This document shows, one piece after another, positions 28,376-36,812 of a stretch of DNA of 64,000 nt. Each line of letters starts with the position of its first letter. The stretch's first letter is position 1. The notes beneath the pieces were generated by a model. That model did not search any database, had not been told where the DNA came from, and worked only from the letters and a program-made list of their open reading frames with translations. A program made the position numbers and the translations under genes. Origin of the DNA: Dyella_A sp049445995 (lineage in GTDB: Bacteria > Pseudomonadota > Gammaproteobacteria > Xanthomonadales > Rhodanobacteraceae); NCBI RefSeq assembly GCF_049445995.1, contig NZ_JBMSDZ010000001.1, positions 229,643 to 293,642 of the forward strand, given 5' to 3'.

Positions 28376-28804
28376 TCAGCGCGGGGAAAGCGCCTCGCCA
28401 CCCGATGCGGCCAGGCGCATGCGCAGGCGCCGCCGGGTATCCCCGTCGCTGTTGTCCGGCAGCAGCCAAAGGTCGTGACGCATGCCTCCACCGGCCAGAT
28501 TGAGGACGATGCAGCCAGCCAGGACGCGGAACGAACGCAGGGTCACGGCGGCGTCGCTGCCGTCGGCCATCCGCAGCGTCCAGCCGGACGCCGGATGCCA
28601 ACCCACCGCCGTGGGGGGCGTCACGCGCCGCCAGTGGGCCAGGCCAAAACCCGCGATCAACAGCAAGCCGAGTCCCGCCTGGGTGGCCAGGCCCACGCCG
28701 CTCAGCATCAGCGCCAGCACGGCCAGCCCCGCGACGAGCCAGCGCAGACGCCGGATCAGTCGCGACGGACGGTACTCAAAGCCGATGGCGGGCGCGGATG
28801 TCAT
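28376..28804 (-). CDS. YgfX/CptA-family membrane protein
   Basis: A 142-aa protein with two adjacent hydrophobic helices (about residues 20-60) and a soluble C-terminal part. In E. coli ygfX (cptA) sits beside sdhE (ygfY) and was described as an inhibitor of cell division proteins. Here the gene overlaps sdhE by 29 bases in the same order, and that context is the main basis for the call. The sequence itself is poorly conserved, so function is tentative. Confidence 0.7.
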   Translation of the reverse strand: MTSAPAIGFEYRPSRLIRRLRWLVAGLAVLALMLSGVGLATQAGLGLLLIAGFGLAHWRRVTPPTAVGWHPASGWTLRMADGSDAAVTLRSFRVLAGCIVLNLAGGGMRHDLWLLPDNSDGDTRRRLRMRLAASGGEALSPR

Positions 28805-29024
28805 CGATGATCGCCTGCCAGTCGGCGCGCGGCGCGCGGGCGTGGCCCATCACCCAGTCCCACAGGTCCGGGTCCTGCACATCCAGCAGTTCGTCGAAGG
28901 CCTGCCGCCTGGCCTCGTCGGCCGCCGGAAAGGACTCGTCCAGCCAGCCGCCGAACAGCGCATCCAGCTCGCGGGTACCGCGGCGGGTGCGCCAGCGCAG
29001 TCGTTTGATGCGTGCCTCTTCCAC
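28776..29024 (-). CDS. sdhE: FAD assembly factor SdhE
   Basis: A small helical protein (82 aa) that promotes covalent attachment of FAD to the SdhA flavoprotein. The diagnostic RGxxE motif is RGTRE at residues 15-19, and DPDLWDWVMG is the second conserved patch. The start is GTG at 29024. It lies in the succinate dehydrogenase cluster 72 bp after sdhB. Confidence 0.95.
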   Translation of the reverse strand: MEEARIKRLRWRTRRGTRELDALFGGWLDESFPAADEARRQAFDELLDVQDPDLWDWVMGHARAPRADWQAIIDDIRARHRL

Positions 29025-29096
29025 GATTTTCGGCTCTCCAAAAGCATGCGGGCCGCCCGGAGGCAGCCCGCAGGTCAGACACTAGCAGGCAACCGC

Positions 29097-29879
29097 TCAG
29101 ACCGCGCGGCGCTGCACGATCAGCTTCTTGATCTCGGCGATCGCCTTGGCCGGGTTCAGGCCCTTCGGGCAGGTGCGCGTGCAGTTCATGATGGTGTGGC
29201 AGCGGTACAGCTTGAACGGATCTTCCAGGTCGTCCAGGCGCGCGCCGGTGTCCTCGTCGCGGCTGTCGACAATCCAGCGGTAGGCCTGCAGCAGGATCGC
29301 CGGGCCGAGGTACTTGTCGCCGTTCCACCAGTAGCTCGGACAACTGGTCGAGCAGCAGGCGCAGAGGATGCACTCGTACAGGCCGTCGAGGTGCTTGCGG
29401 TCTTCCGGCGACTGCAGGCGCTCGCGGTCCGGCGCCGGGCTCTGCGTGCGCAACCATGGCTTGATCGAGGCGAACTGGGCGTAGAAGTGCGTGAGATCCG
29501 GTACCAGATCCTTCACCACCGGCATGTGCGGCAGCGGGTAGATCTTCACGTCACCGCCGGCGCAGTCGTCGATGGCCTTGGTGCAGGCCAGCGTGTTGGT
29601 GCCGTCGATGTTCATCGCGCACGAGCCGCAGATGCCCTCGCGGCAGGAACGACGCAGGGTCAGCGTGGGATCGATCTCGTTCTTGATCTTCAGCAGCGCG
29701 TCCAGAACCATCGGGCCGCACGCGGCCAGGTCGACCTCGTAGGTGTCGATGCGCGGATTCTGGCCGTCGTCCGGCGACCAGCGATACACGCGGAAGGTGC
29801 GCGGCTGCTTCGCGCCCTGCGCCGGGAAATGCCTGCCCGGCTGGATCTTCGAATTCTTCGGGAGGGTGAACTCTGCCAT
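29097..29879 (-). CDS. sdhB: Succinate dehydrogenase iron-sulfur subunit
   Basis: SdhB (260 aa) carries electrons from SdhA to the quinone site through three clusters. Cysteines for [2Fe-2S] are in CREGICGSCAMNIDGTNTLAC; those for [4Fe-4S] and [3Fe-4S] are in CILCACCSTSCP and CHTIMNCTRTCPKGLNP. The first [3Fe-4S] and [4Fe-4S] spacing matches complex II. It is separated from sdhA by 97 bp, a larger gap than elsewhere in the operon. Confidence 0.97.
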   Translation of the reverse strand: MAEFTLPKNSKIQPGRHFPAQGAKQPRTFRVYRWSPDDGQNPRIDTYEVDLAACGPMVLDALLKIKNEIDPTLTLRRSCREGICGSCAMNIDGTNTLACTKAIDDCAGGDVKIYPLPHMPVVKDLVPDLTHFYAQFASIKPWLRTQSPAPDRERLQSPEDRKHLDGLYECILCACCSTSCPSYWWNGDKYLGPAILLQAYRWIVDSRDEDTGARLDDLEDPFKLYRCHTIMNCTRTCPKGLNPAKAIAEIKKLIVQRRAV

Positions 29880-29976
29880 GTGCGGAACCCTTCAATCTCG
29901 TTAGGAGGGCCTGACGGCCCCGACCACCTGCGATGCGCGAGCGATGCCGGCAGCAAGGATCGCCGGCATCGCCAGA

Positions 29977-31764
29977 TCAGTAGACGCGCTTTTTCGGCGG
30001 CACCACTTCGACCTCGTCGGTCATCGTGAACATGTGCACCGGGCGGAACTCGAAGCTGGTCCTGCCGGCCTCGTCCACCTTGACCAGGGTGTGCTTCATC
30101 CATTCGGTGTCGTTGCGGTCCGGGAAGTCCTCGCGGGCATGCGCGCCGCGGCTTTCCGGACGCTGCTCGGCCGAGTGCATGGTCGCCACCGCCTGCGCCA
30201 GCAGGTTCGAGAGCTCCAGCGTCTCGATCAGGTCGGAGTTCCACACCAGCGAGCGGTCTGAGACCTTGACGTCCCTGAAAGATTCGTAGACCTCGGAGAT
30301 CTTGCGCTTGCCATCCTTCAGCGTATCGCCGGTGCGGAACACCGCCGCGTCGCTCTGCATGGTGCGCTGCATTTCCGCGCGGATCTTCGCCGTCGGCGTG
30401 CCGCCGTTGGCATGGCGCAGGCCATCGAAGCGGGTGAGTGCCTTGTCCAGCACGCTCGCCGGCAGATCCTTGTGCGACGCCCCCGGCTGGATCACCTCGG
30501 CGCAGCGATTGGCCGCTGCGCGACCGAACACCACCAGGTCGAGCAGCGAGTTCGAGCCCAGGCGGTTGGCGCCGTGCACCGACACGCAGGCCGCCTCGCC
30601 GATCGCGAACAGGCCCGGCACTACCGAATCAGGGTTGCCGTCCTTCAGCTGCACCACTTCGCCGTGGAAGTTGGTCGGAATGCCGCCCATGTTGTAGTGC
30701 ACAGTCGGCAGCACCGGGATCGGCTCCTTCGCCACGTCGACGCCTGCGAAGATGCGCGCCGACTCGGCGATGCCGGGCAGCCGCTCGTGGATCACGTCCG
30801 CACCCAGGTGCATCAGGTTCAGATGGATGTGGTCCTTGTGCTCGCCGACGCCACGGCCCTCGCGGATCTCGATCGTCATGGCGCGGCTGACCACGTCGCG
30901 CGAGGCCAGATCCTTTGCGTTCGGGGCGTAGCGCTCCATGAAGCGTTCGCCTCCGGAGTTGGTGAGGTAGCCGCCCTCGCCGCGCACGCCCTCGGTGATC
31001 AGGCAGCCCGCGCCGTAGATGCCGGTCGGGTGGAACTGCACGAACTCCATGTCCTGCAGCGGCAGGCCGGCGCGCAGCACCATGCCGCCGCCGTCGCCGG
31101 TGCAGGTGTGCGCCGAGGTGGCGCTGAAATACGCGCGGCCGTAGCCGCCGGTTGCCAGCACCACGGACTGGCCGCGGAAGAAATGCAGCGTGCCCTCGTT
31201 CATGTCCAGCGCCAGCACGCCGCGGCACACGCCCTCTTCGTCGAAGATCAGGTCGATCGCGAAGTACTCGACGAAGAACGAGGCGTCGTGCGCCAGCGCC
31301 TGCTGGTACAGCGTGTGCAGGATCGCGTGGCCAGTGCGGTCGGCCGCGGCGCAGGTGCGCTGCGCGGTGCCCTTGCCGTAGTGCGTGGTCATGCCGCCGA
31401 ACGGACGCTGGTAGATCTTGCCCTCGGCGGTGCGCGAGAACGGCACGCCGTAGTGCTCCAGCTCGATGATCGCCGGGATCGCCTCGCGGCACATGTATTC
31501 GATGGCATCCTGGTCGCCCAGCCAGTCCGACCCCTTGATGGTGTCGTAGAAATGGAAGCGCCAGTCGTCCTCGCCCATGTTGCCGAGCGCGGCGGAAATA
31601 CCACCCTGCGCGGCCACCGTGTGCGAGCGGGTCGGAAACACCTTGGTGATGCACGCGGCCTTGAGGCCCTTCTCGGCCAGGCCGAAGGTGGCGCGCAGGC
31701 CGGCGCCGCCGGCGCCGACCACGATCACGTCGTACTTGTGCTGCTGGATCTTGTAGCTTTCCAC
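29977..31764 (-). CDS. sdhA: Succinate dehydrogenase flavoprotein subunit
   Basis: SdhA (595 aa) oxidises succinate to fumarate in the TCA cycle on the cytoplasmic face of the inner membrane. The FAD-binding GAGGAGLRATFGLAEKG is near residue 17. The flavin-linking His lies in TRSHTVAAQGGISAALGN. Substrate-binding HPTGIYGAGCLITEG and active-site RGEGG are present. The start is GTG at 31764, one base after the sdhD stop. Alternative family members (fumarate reductase, L-aspartate oxidase) are excluded by the sdhCDAB context. Confidence 0.98.
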   Translation of the reverse strand: MESYKIQQHKYDVIVVGAGGAGLRATFGLAEKGLKAACITKVFPTRSHTVAAQGGISAALGNMGEDDWRFHFYDTIKGSDWLGDQDAIEYMCREAIPAIIELEHYGVPFSRTAEGKIYQRPFGGMTTHYGKGTAQRTCAAADRTGHAILHTLYQQALAHDASFFVEYFAIDLIFDEEGVCRGVLALDMNEGTLHFFRGQSVVLATGGYGRAYFSATSAHTCTGDGGGMVLRAGLPLQDMEFVQFHPTGIYGAGCLITEGVRGEGGYLTNSGGERFMERYAPNAKDLASRDVVSRAMTIEIREGRGVGEHKDHIHLNLMHLGADVIHERLPGIAESARIFAGVDVAKEPIPVLPTVHYNMGGIPTNFHGEVVQLKDGNPDSVVPGLFAIGEAACVSVHGANRLGSNSLLDLVVFGRAAANRCAEVIQPGASHKDLPASVLDKALTRFDGLRHANGGTPTAKIRAEMQRTMQSDAAVFRTGDTLKDGKRKISEVYESFRDVKVSDRSLVWNSDLIETLELSNLLAQAVATMHSAEQRPESRGAHAREDFPDRNDTEWMKHTLVKVDEAGRTSFEFRPVHMFTMTDEVEVVPPKKRVY

Positions 31765-31765
31765 T

Positions 31766-32155
31766 TCAGGCTCCCAGGGCGACGCGCAGGACCGCCAGCA
31801 CGCCCGCGAGCGCGCCCAGCACCGCGAGGAACTTCACCAGCACCAGCAAGGACACTTCCTTCCAGCGCGTGTGCACGTAATCTTCAATCACCACCTGCAG
31901 GCCGAGCACGGCGTGCCAGAACATGATGACCACGAAAGCGATCAGCAGGATCGCGTTCCACGGCTTGCCCACCAGCGTACGGGCCGTCTCGTAGTCGGCA
32001 TGCGCCAGGCGCAGCACCGTGGCAAGAAACCACAGGCCGAGAACGACGAGCGCGATCGCGGTGAGGCGCTGCGTCCACCAGTGGCCGACACCCGACTGCG
32101 CCGAACCGAGGCCGCGCGCCCGCTTGATCGGATGCTGCAGATCCTTCGCGCTCAT
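31766..32155 (-). CDS. sdhD: Succinate dehydrogenase membrane anchor subunit D
   Basis: A 129-aa protein with three membrane helices that, with SdhC, anchors the complex and binds heme b and ubiquinone. HADYETARTLVGKPWNAILL and FWHAVLGLQVVIEDYVH carry the conserved His (heme) and Asp-Tyr (quinone site) of the family. ATG 32155 overlaps the sdhC stop as ATGA. Confidence 0.94.
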   Translation of the reverse strand: MSAKDLQHPIKRARGLGSAQSGVGHWWTQRLTAIALVVLGLWFLATVLRLAHADYETARTLVGKPWNAILLIAFVVIMFWHAVLGLQVVIEDYVHTRWKEVSLLVLVKFLAVLGALAGVLAVLRVALGA

Positions 32156-32547
32156 GCCGCACCTCCTGAGTTCAACACATAGGCCCAGACCAGCAGCGTA
32201 ATCACCAGGCTGCCGATCACTGACAGCCAGCTGGAGCGCACGAACTGTGGGATGGCGTAACCGGCGCCGGTGTCCTGCACCAAATGTCGAATGCCGTTGC
32301 ACAGGTGGTAGCCGAACGCCCAAGTCCAGCCGAACAGGATCAGCAAGCCGGGCGCACTGCCGGCACACGCCTTGAACGCGGCAAAGGCCGCATCGCCTCC
32401 CGCCAGGGCCGTCAGCCCCCACACGATGATCGCGCTGCCGAGGGCAAGCACGATCCCGGTCGCTCGATGCAGGATGGAAGTCATCATCTGCACCTGCCAC
32501 TTGTAGACCTGCAGGTGCGGAGAAAGCGGTCGTCGCGTGTCGGCCAT
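32152..32547 (-). CDS. sdhC: Succinate dehydrogenase cytochrome b556 subunit C
   Basis: A 131-aa membrane anchor with three helices. RPLSPHLQVYKW and SILHRATGIVLA at the N terminus are the family signature, with the quinone-site Ser and Arg. FGYHLCNGIRHLVQD holds the heme-ligand His. ATG 32547 is the conserved start; an upstream extension has no support. It is the first structural sdh gene, 84 bp after the SdhAF4-like gene. Confidence 0.96.
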   Translation of the reverse strand: MADTRRPLSPHLQVYKWQVQMMTSILHRATGIVLALGSAIIVWGLTALAGGDAAFAAFKACAGSAPGLLILFGWTWAFGYHLCNGIRHLVQDTGAGYAIPQFVRSSWLSVIGSLVITLLVWAYVLNSGGAA

Positions 32548-32631
32548 GGTGGCTATCCTGGTGTGGAATCGCTGGTTCCCACGCCGACCATCGTTGTCCA
32601 TCCACACGCCGGCGATGGCCGGCGCGACGGA

Positions 32632-32799
32632 TCAGAAATCGATGCAGCGACCGTTCTTTTCCCAATCGCCGTAGCGTGTGGGATCCGGCGCCGGCCGCTC
32701 GTCCGTCTTGACCGTGCCGGCGGGCTTCGCCGGCACGGTTTCCTTGCGGGCCGGATCGGCCGAAGGCGTCTTTTCAGGATGGGAGCGATTGTCGGACAT
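32632..32799 (-). CDS. SdhAF4-like succinate dehydrogenase assembly factor (DUF1674)
   Basis: A 55-aa protein with a disordered Lys/Pro-rich first half and the family signature DPTRYGDWEKNGRCIDF at the very C terminus. This matches DUF1674, whose eukaryotic member SDHAF4 shields flavinylated SdhA before assembly. It lies directly upstream of sdhC in the same direction, which supports a role in complex II assembly. The gene is small and easily missed. ATG 32799 starts the MSDNRSHPEK reading. Confidence 0.88.
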   Translation of the reverse strand: MSDNRSHPEKTPSADPARKETVPAKPAGTVKTDERPAPDPTRYGDWEKNGRCIDF

Positions 32800-32915
32800 G
32801 GCTACTCTTAGCTGAACAAGAGTAATACCTGTACGCCTGTCGGCACAACCTGACGCGGTGCCTGACAGGTGCCGCATCCTTGCCTTCACGGCCCCTCACC
32901 CCCACTGCTTGAGCC

Positions 32916-33731
32916 ATGTCCGACTCGACGCCCTCCACGGTTGCCCAGACGCTCGTGATCGAGGGTCCGGATGCCATCCCCTTCGCGCAAGGCCAGTTCA
33001 CCAGTGCCGTGTCGTCCATGGCGACGGGGCATTGGCAGTTCAGCGCATGGCTGGATGCACAGGGACGCGTGCGACATTTTTTCCAGCTCGCCAAGCTGGC
33101 ACCGGACCACCTCGTGCTGCTCCTGCGCGGCGGGCATGCGGAAGCGATGAAGAACGATCTGGCGCGCTTCGTGTTCCGCGCCAAAGTATCGATGCGCGCG
33201 GACGACTCACGCTTCGTCGAGCGGGGTGCCGCGCTGGCCATGCACCGGATGCAGGATGCCGACGGAGCGCTCCGCTTTGGCTGCGGCGACTATTCCCTGG
33301 TGCTCTCGCCACAGCCAGGCGCCAGCGATTCCTGGCGTGCGGCGCAAGTGAAAGCCGGCTGGCCGTGGCTGCCCGATGCACTGCAAGGCATCTTCCTGCC
33401 GCCCGCCCTGTCACTGCATCGCCTGCAGGCGGTGAGCCTGGAGAAGGGTTGTTATCCCGGTCAGGAGATCGTCGCCCGGTTGCACTACCGCGGTGGCAGC
33501 AAGCGGCGGCTGTGCCGGGTCGGATTGTCGCAGCACGTGCCTGCAGGCACGTCGCTCGGTGAAGGCGATGGCGGCGCGACCGTCCAACTGCTGGATGTCG
33601 TGGGCACCGAACACGGCGTCGAAGCGCTCGCCATCTGCCAAGCGGACTCCACCGGCATGCGCATGCCGCTCTCGGCGATCCATGCCGGTCGCTCGATCTC
33701 GCTGGACTGCCTCGAAACGTGGCCTGCGTGA
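32916..33731 (+). CDS. ygfZ: Folate-binding YgfZ-type iron-sulfur maturation protein
   Basis: A 271-aa member of the aminomethyltransferase-like family that uses tetrahydrofolate to support repair or assembly of some [4Fe-4S] enzymes such as MiaB. The diagnostic KGCYPGQEIVARLHYRG motif with its conserved Cys is near residue 177. It is divergent from the SdhAF4-like/sdh operon with 116 bp between start codons. The two divergent units may share a control region, fitting a joint role in Fe-S enzyme supply. Confidence 0.94.
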   Translation: MSDSTPSTVAQTLVIEGPDAIPFAQGQFTSAVSSMATGHWQFSAWLDAQGRVRHFFQLAKLAPDHLVLLLRGGHAEAMKNDLARFVFRAKVSMRADDSRFVERGAALAMHRMQDADGALRFGCGDYSLVLSPQPGASDSWRAAQVKAGWPWLPDALQGIFLPPALSLHRLQAVSLEKGCYPGQEIVARLHYRGGSKRRLCRVGLSQHVPAGTSLGEGDGGATVQLLDVVGTEHGVEALAICQADSTGMRMPLSAIHAGRSISLDCLETWPA

Positions 33732-34175
33732 GCGCTATCCGGCGGCAATGCAAATGTGAGCGCCCAGTGAATCCGGAAGCATCGGCACTTGCCTTCACGC
33801 AATCGCGCCACTAGTCTCCGCCGAACTTTTGAGCGGCCCACCACCTCGTGGACCGATGCACGCGACGAACCGGAAGAGTCCGGATCGGCGCGACCCGACA
33901 AGACGATCTGTCGGAAGGAATCACCGCCGTCCGTGGCGGAGCAGTTGCAGGCAATGCGGGGGCAATGACCCCGTCGATGGTCCGGCAGCACGGGTCAGGC
34001 CAGGCAACCAAGCGCCCGCCCGACCCGCCACAATCCCGTGGCAAAGGCACCCAAGGCCCCCAAGTTTCGGCCCGAGTGTCATTCATCCAGGTGGAACGGC
34101 CTGCCCGCCCGTCCACCGCAACGGCGCACGTGCCCGGCTCTCGCCGGCCATGCGTACAGCACGTTGGAGGCAGAC
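33732..34175. other. 444-bp intergenic region, nothing recognisable
   Basis: Open frames in this stretch on both strands read as Arg/Pro-rich shadows without ribosome-binding sites or family motifs. No convincing hairpin terminator, tRNA, riboswitch or repeat was seen. It must contain the promoter of the SleB-type hydrolase gene that starts at 34176. Confidence 0.5.
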
Positions 34176-34610
34176 ATGAAACTTTCTCTTCTACTGTGGA
34201 TGGCATCCGTGCTTCCCCAGCCGGTAGCGGACCAGGCGTGCCTGGCCACGACCGTCTACCTGGAAGCGCGCAGCGAACCCACCATGGGACAGCTTGCCGT
34301 CGCCGAAGTCGCGCTGCGGCGCCGCGAACGGGGGCAATGGGGCAACACGGTGTGCAAGGTGGTCACCGCCCCACACCAGTTCGCCACCACCACCACGCCC
34401 GGTTCGTTCGACATCTCCAACATGCAGGCCTTTGCGAAAGCGTGGAAGATCGCTGGCGAATCGATGAGCAACTGGCAGCTCCCCGCCGCCGAGCGCCGAC
34501 TGGTGGTTCCGCATGCCGACCATTTCGCCACGCTTGCCATAGCGCCCTACTGGTCGATCAACCAGACCGGTCAGATCATCGGCGAACACCGCTTCTACGC
34601 CGTCAACTGA
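34176..34610 (+). CDS. SleB-type cell wall hydrolase (Hydrolase_2 family), secreted
   Basis: A 144-aa protein with a short signal peptide (MKLSLLLWMASVLPQPVA) followed by one catalytic domain of the spore-cortex-lytic SleB family, which acts as a lytic transglycosylase on peptidoglycan. CLATTVYLEARSEPTMGQLAVAEV contains the catalytic Glu, and the region from VCKVVTAPHQF to HRFYAVN is typical of the fold. Such stand-alone domains in non-sporulating proteobacteria have no settled role. ATG 34176 has GGAGG six bases upstream. Confidence 0.88.
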   Translation: MKLSLLLWMASVLPQPVADQACLATTVYLEARSEPTMGQLAVAEVALRRRERGQWGNTVCKVVTAPHQFATTTTPGSFDISNMQAFAKAWKIAGESMSNWQLPAAERRLVVPHADHFATLAIAPYWSINQTGQIIGEHRFYAVN

Positions 34611-34625
34611 TCAGGCACATCATGC

Positions 34626-34664
34626 AAAACAAAAAACCCTCCGGACGGAGGGTTTTTTGTTTGG
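34626..34664. terminator. Bidirectional Rho-independent terminator
   Basis: Stem CCCTCC (34637-34642) and GGAGGG (34647-34652) with loop GGAC is extended by A6/T6 pairing and flanking bases. It lies between the convergent hydrolase gene and glycine-zipper gene and can end both transcripts. Confidence 0.95.
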
Positions 34665-34697
34665 ACGTCCAGATGTCCAATCAGCCCACATTGACTT

Positions 34698-35189
34698 CTA
34701 TCGTGCGTAGACGCGACCACCCTGGATCTGCACGTAATCGCCATTGCGAACACGCGGATCCTCCGTCTGGGTGACGGTGGTGTACTCACCGCTGTCGAGG
34801 CGAACGGTTACCCGCCACGCCACATCGCTGCCGCTGTGCGCGTTGGCGACTTTGTTGCCCACCACACCGCCAGCGACCGCCCCGGCTACGGTGGCGGCCT
34901 TGCGGCCATCACCCTTGCCGATCTGGTTGCCCAGCACGCCCCCGGCCACCGCACCGATGACTGCACCGAGGGTGCCATTGCTCTTGCGCTCCACGTAGAC
35001 CTGCTGCACTTCCTTGACCACGCCGCAGCTGTTGCAACGGGCCGGCCCGCGGTTGTCATAGCCATACGCCGGTTGCGACGGACGACTGTAGCCCCCGTTG
35101 CCGTAGGGCGCGGTTTCGCAACCCGTCAGCGCAAGGGTCGCTGCCAGTGCAGCTGAGACGAGCACCATCTTGCCTGTTGCAATAGCCAT
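34698..35189 (-). CDS. Glycine-zipper lipoprotein (17 kDa antigen-like)
   Basis: A 163-aa predicted outer-membrane lipoprotein. The signal ends in the lipobox LALTGC, giving Cys at about residue 24. Two glycine-zipper segments (GAVIGAVAGGVLGNQIGKGD and ATVAGAVAGGVVGNKVANAH) form the Rick_17kDa/glycine-zipper domain, and a small beta domain ends in YVQIQGGRVYAR. ATG 35189 follows AGGAG. It is a paralogue of the next gene upstream, ten bases away. The function is unknown; relatives are envelope-stress or outer-membrane stability proteins. Confidence 0.87.
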   Translation of the reverse strand: MAIATGKMVLVSAALAATLALTGCETAPYGNGGYSRPSQPAYGYDNRGPARCNSCGVVKEVQQVYVERKSNGTLGAVIGAVAGGVLGNQIGKGDGRKAATVAGAVAGGVVGNKVANAHSGSDVAWRVTVRLDSGEYTTVTQTEDPRVRNGDYVQIQGGRVYAR

Positions 35190-35199
35190 GGAGTACTCC

Positions 35200-35772
35200 T
35201 CAGTGAGCGTCGGAAACGGCGGTAACACCTTCCTGGACCTGCACGCGATCGCCCGGATCATGGTCCATGCGAACCGTGCGGGTTACCCCGTTGTACTCGT
35301 AGCGCACGTCATAACCGACCAGCTTGGTGCTTGTGTCGTTGACCGTGCTGCAACGGCGCTCGACGGTGGACGTGGTGGTCGCGTGCTGGCGACTCGCCTC
35401 GATTTTCTTGCCGGCATATCCACCACCCACCGCGCCGGCCACGGTCGCCAGGGTCTTGCCCTTGCCTCCACCGATCTGGTTGCCTAGCACGCCGCCCACC
35501 ACGGCACCGATGGCGGTACCGGCGATCTGGTGCTGATCCTTCGGCGGCGAGGTGGTGTTCACCACCTCGTCGTGGCACACCTGCCTGGGCGTGTTCACGG
35601 TCTGGCGGACCGGATCCACGCTGATCACCTTGGCATACTTGACGCCGTTCGCGCCCGCATCGCCTGCAACTCCGGCATCGGCGCTCGCATCGCGGTTGCA
35701 TGCCACCAGACTTGCTGCCAACGCAGCAGCCATCCCCACATGAAGCACGTTGACCATTGCACGATTCATCAT
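35200..35772 (-). CDS. Glycine-zipper lipoprotein, paralogue
   Basis: A 190-aa predicted lipoprotein with the lipobox AASLVAC, then GTAIGAVVGGVLGNQIGGGK and ATVAGAVGGGYAGKKIEAS, almost the same zipper as its neighbour. The C-terminal part (VGYDVRYEYNGVTRTVRMDH, then PGDRVQVQEG) matches the other protein's end. Its own insert between signal and zipper carries DPVRQTVNTPRQVCHDEVV. Two adjacent ATGs (35772 and 35769) follow GAGGAG. Tandem duplication is inferred. Confidence 0.86.
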   Translation of the reverse strand: MMNRAMVNVLHVGMAAALAASLVACNRDASADAGVAGDAGANGVKYAKVISVDPVRQTVNTPRQVCHDEVVNTTSPPKDQHQIAGTAIGAVVGGVLGNQIGGGKGKTLATVAGAVGGGYAGKKIEASRQHATTTSTVERRCSTVNDTSTKLVGYDVRYEYNGVTRTVRMDHDPGDRVQVQEGVTAVSDAH

Positions 35773-35948
35773 GACTCTCCTCGTTTGAACCCCTGCGAGA
35801 CGGCGCGCGCTGCGCCCCTTCGCCTTTCGCCGAACCATTGAAACCCTGCGCAACTGAATACGACCTAGCTCCTTCCCGTCACCTGGCTTTCACGTGACGC
35901 CTGCCACAGCCGCGAGTCGAAATCGGCCGCAGCCATCGACATCCATCC

Positions 35949-36737
35949 ATGACCACGCTCGTAGACAGCCACCTTCATCTGGACGACGAACGCTTCGACG
36001 CAGACCGCGAGCAGGTGCTGTCACGGGCGCGCGAGCACGGCGTGCGATCCATGGTAGTCCCTGCCGTGCATCGGCGTAGCTGGGACGCCATCGGCTTACT
36101 TGCGGACCGGCATCGCGACGTCTTCCCCGCCTACGGCCTGCACCCGATGTTCCAGCCCGAGCACACCGTCGAGCATCTTGAGGCCCTGCCCGGATGGCTC
36201 GACGCGCACCCGGCCATCGCCGTCGGTGAGATCGGCTTGGACTTTTTCGCCGGGGACGCCGACCGGGAGACCCAGCAGCTTTATTTTTCACGCCAGTTGG
36301 CGATCGCGGGCGAGCGCGGCCTTCCCGTCATCATCCATGCGCGCCGCGCGGTGGACGCAGTGATCCTGGCAGTGCGCCGACAACCGGGCCTGCGCGGCGT
36401 CGTGCACAGCTTTTCCGGCAGCGAGCAACAGGCCCGGCAACTGTTCGACCTCGGATTTTTCCTCGGCCTTGGCGGACCGCTGACCTATCCCGGCGCCCGG
36501 CGCCTGCATCGCCTGGTGGCGACGATGTCGATCGACCGGCTCCTGCTGGAAAGCGACGCCCCCGATCAGCCGGGCGTCGAGCATCGCGGCCAGCGCAACG
36601 AGCCGGCGTGGGTCCGAACGACCCTGTCCCATGTGGCCCGATTGCGCGGCGAGGCCGAGGCCGCCGTCGCCGCCGCCACGTCAGCCAATGCCGAGCGCCT
36701 GTTCGGATTGCAGTCTTTCCGCAGGCGACCGGACTGA
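35949..36737 (+). CDS. TatD-family metal-dependent deoxyribonuclease
   Basis: A 262-aa TIM-barrel hydrolase. The first metal-binding motif is SHLHLDD (His8, His10), followed by VGEIGLDFF with the bridging Glu, IIHARRA, VVHSFSG and LLLESDAPDQ. The sequence is closest in style to YjjV or TatD proteins, which act on DNA ends or D-aminoacyl-tRNA. It stands alone, 75 bp before the MarR gene. Confidence 0.92.
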   Translation: MTTLVDSHLHLDDERFDADREQVLSRAREHGVRSMVVPAVHRRSWDAIGLLADRHRDVFPAYGLHPMFQPEHTVEHLEALPGWLDAHPAIAVGEIGLDFFAGDADRETQQLYFSRQLAIAGERGLPVIIHARRAVDAVILAVRRQPGLRGVVHSFSGSEQQARQLFDLGFFLGLGGPLTYPGARRLHRLVATMSIDRLLLESDAPDQPGVEHRGQRNEPAWVRTTLSHVARLRGEAEAAVAAATSANAERLFGLQSFRRRPD

Positions 36738-36782
36738 TCCACCGGCACCGTTGCATCGCTGGTAGGCGACTTGCTATCTTTT

Positions 36783-36800
36783 TATTTCACCAATGAAATA
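36783..36800. promoter_or_regulatory. Probable MarR-family operator
   Basis: The perfect inverted repeat TATTTCACCAATGAAATA (7-bp arms, 4-nt spacer) ends 12 bases before the marR start codon, in a locally AT-rich patch. A further TGATGAAAT follows. Position and symmetry fit autorepression by the adjacent MarR-type regulator. Confidence 0.6.
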
Positions 36801-36812
36801 TAAGCTGATGAA

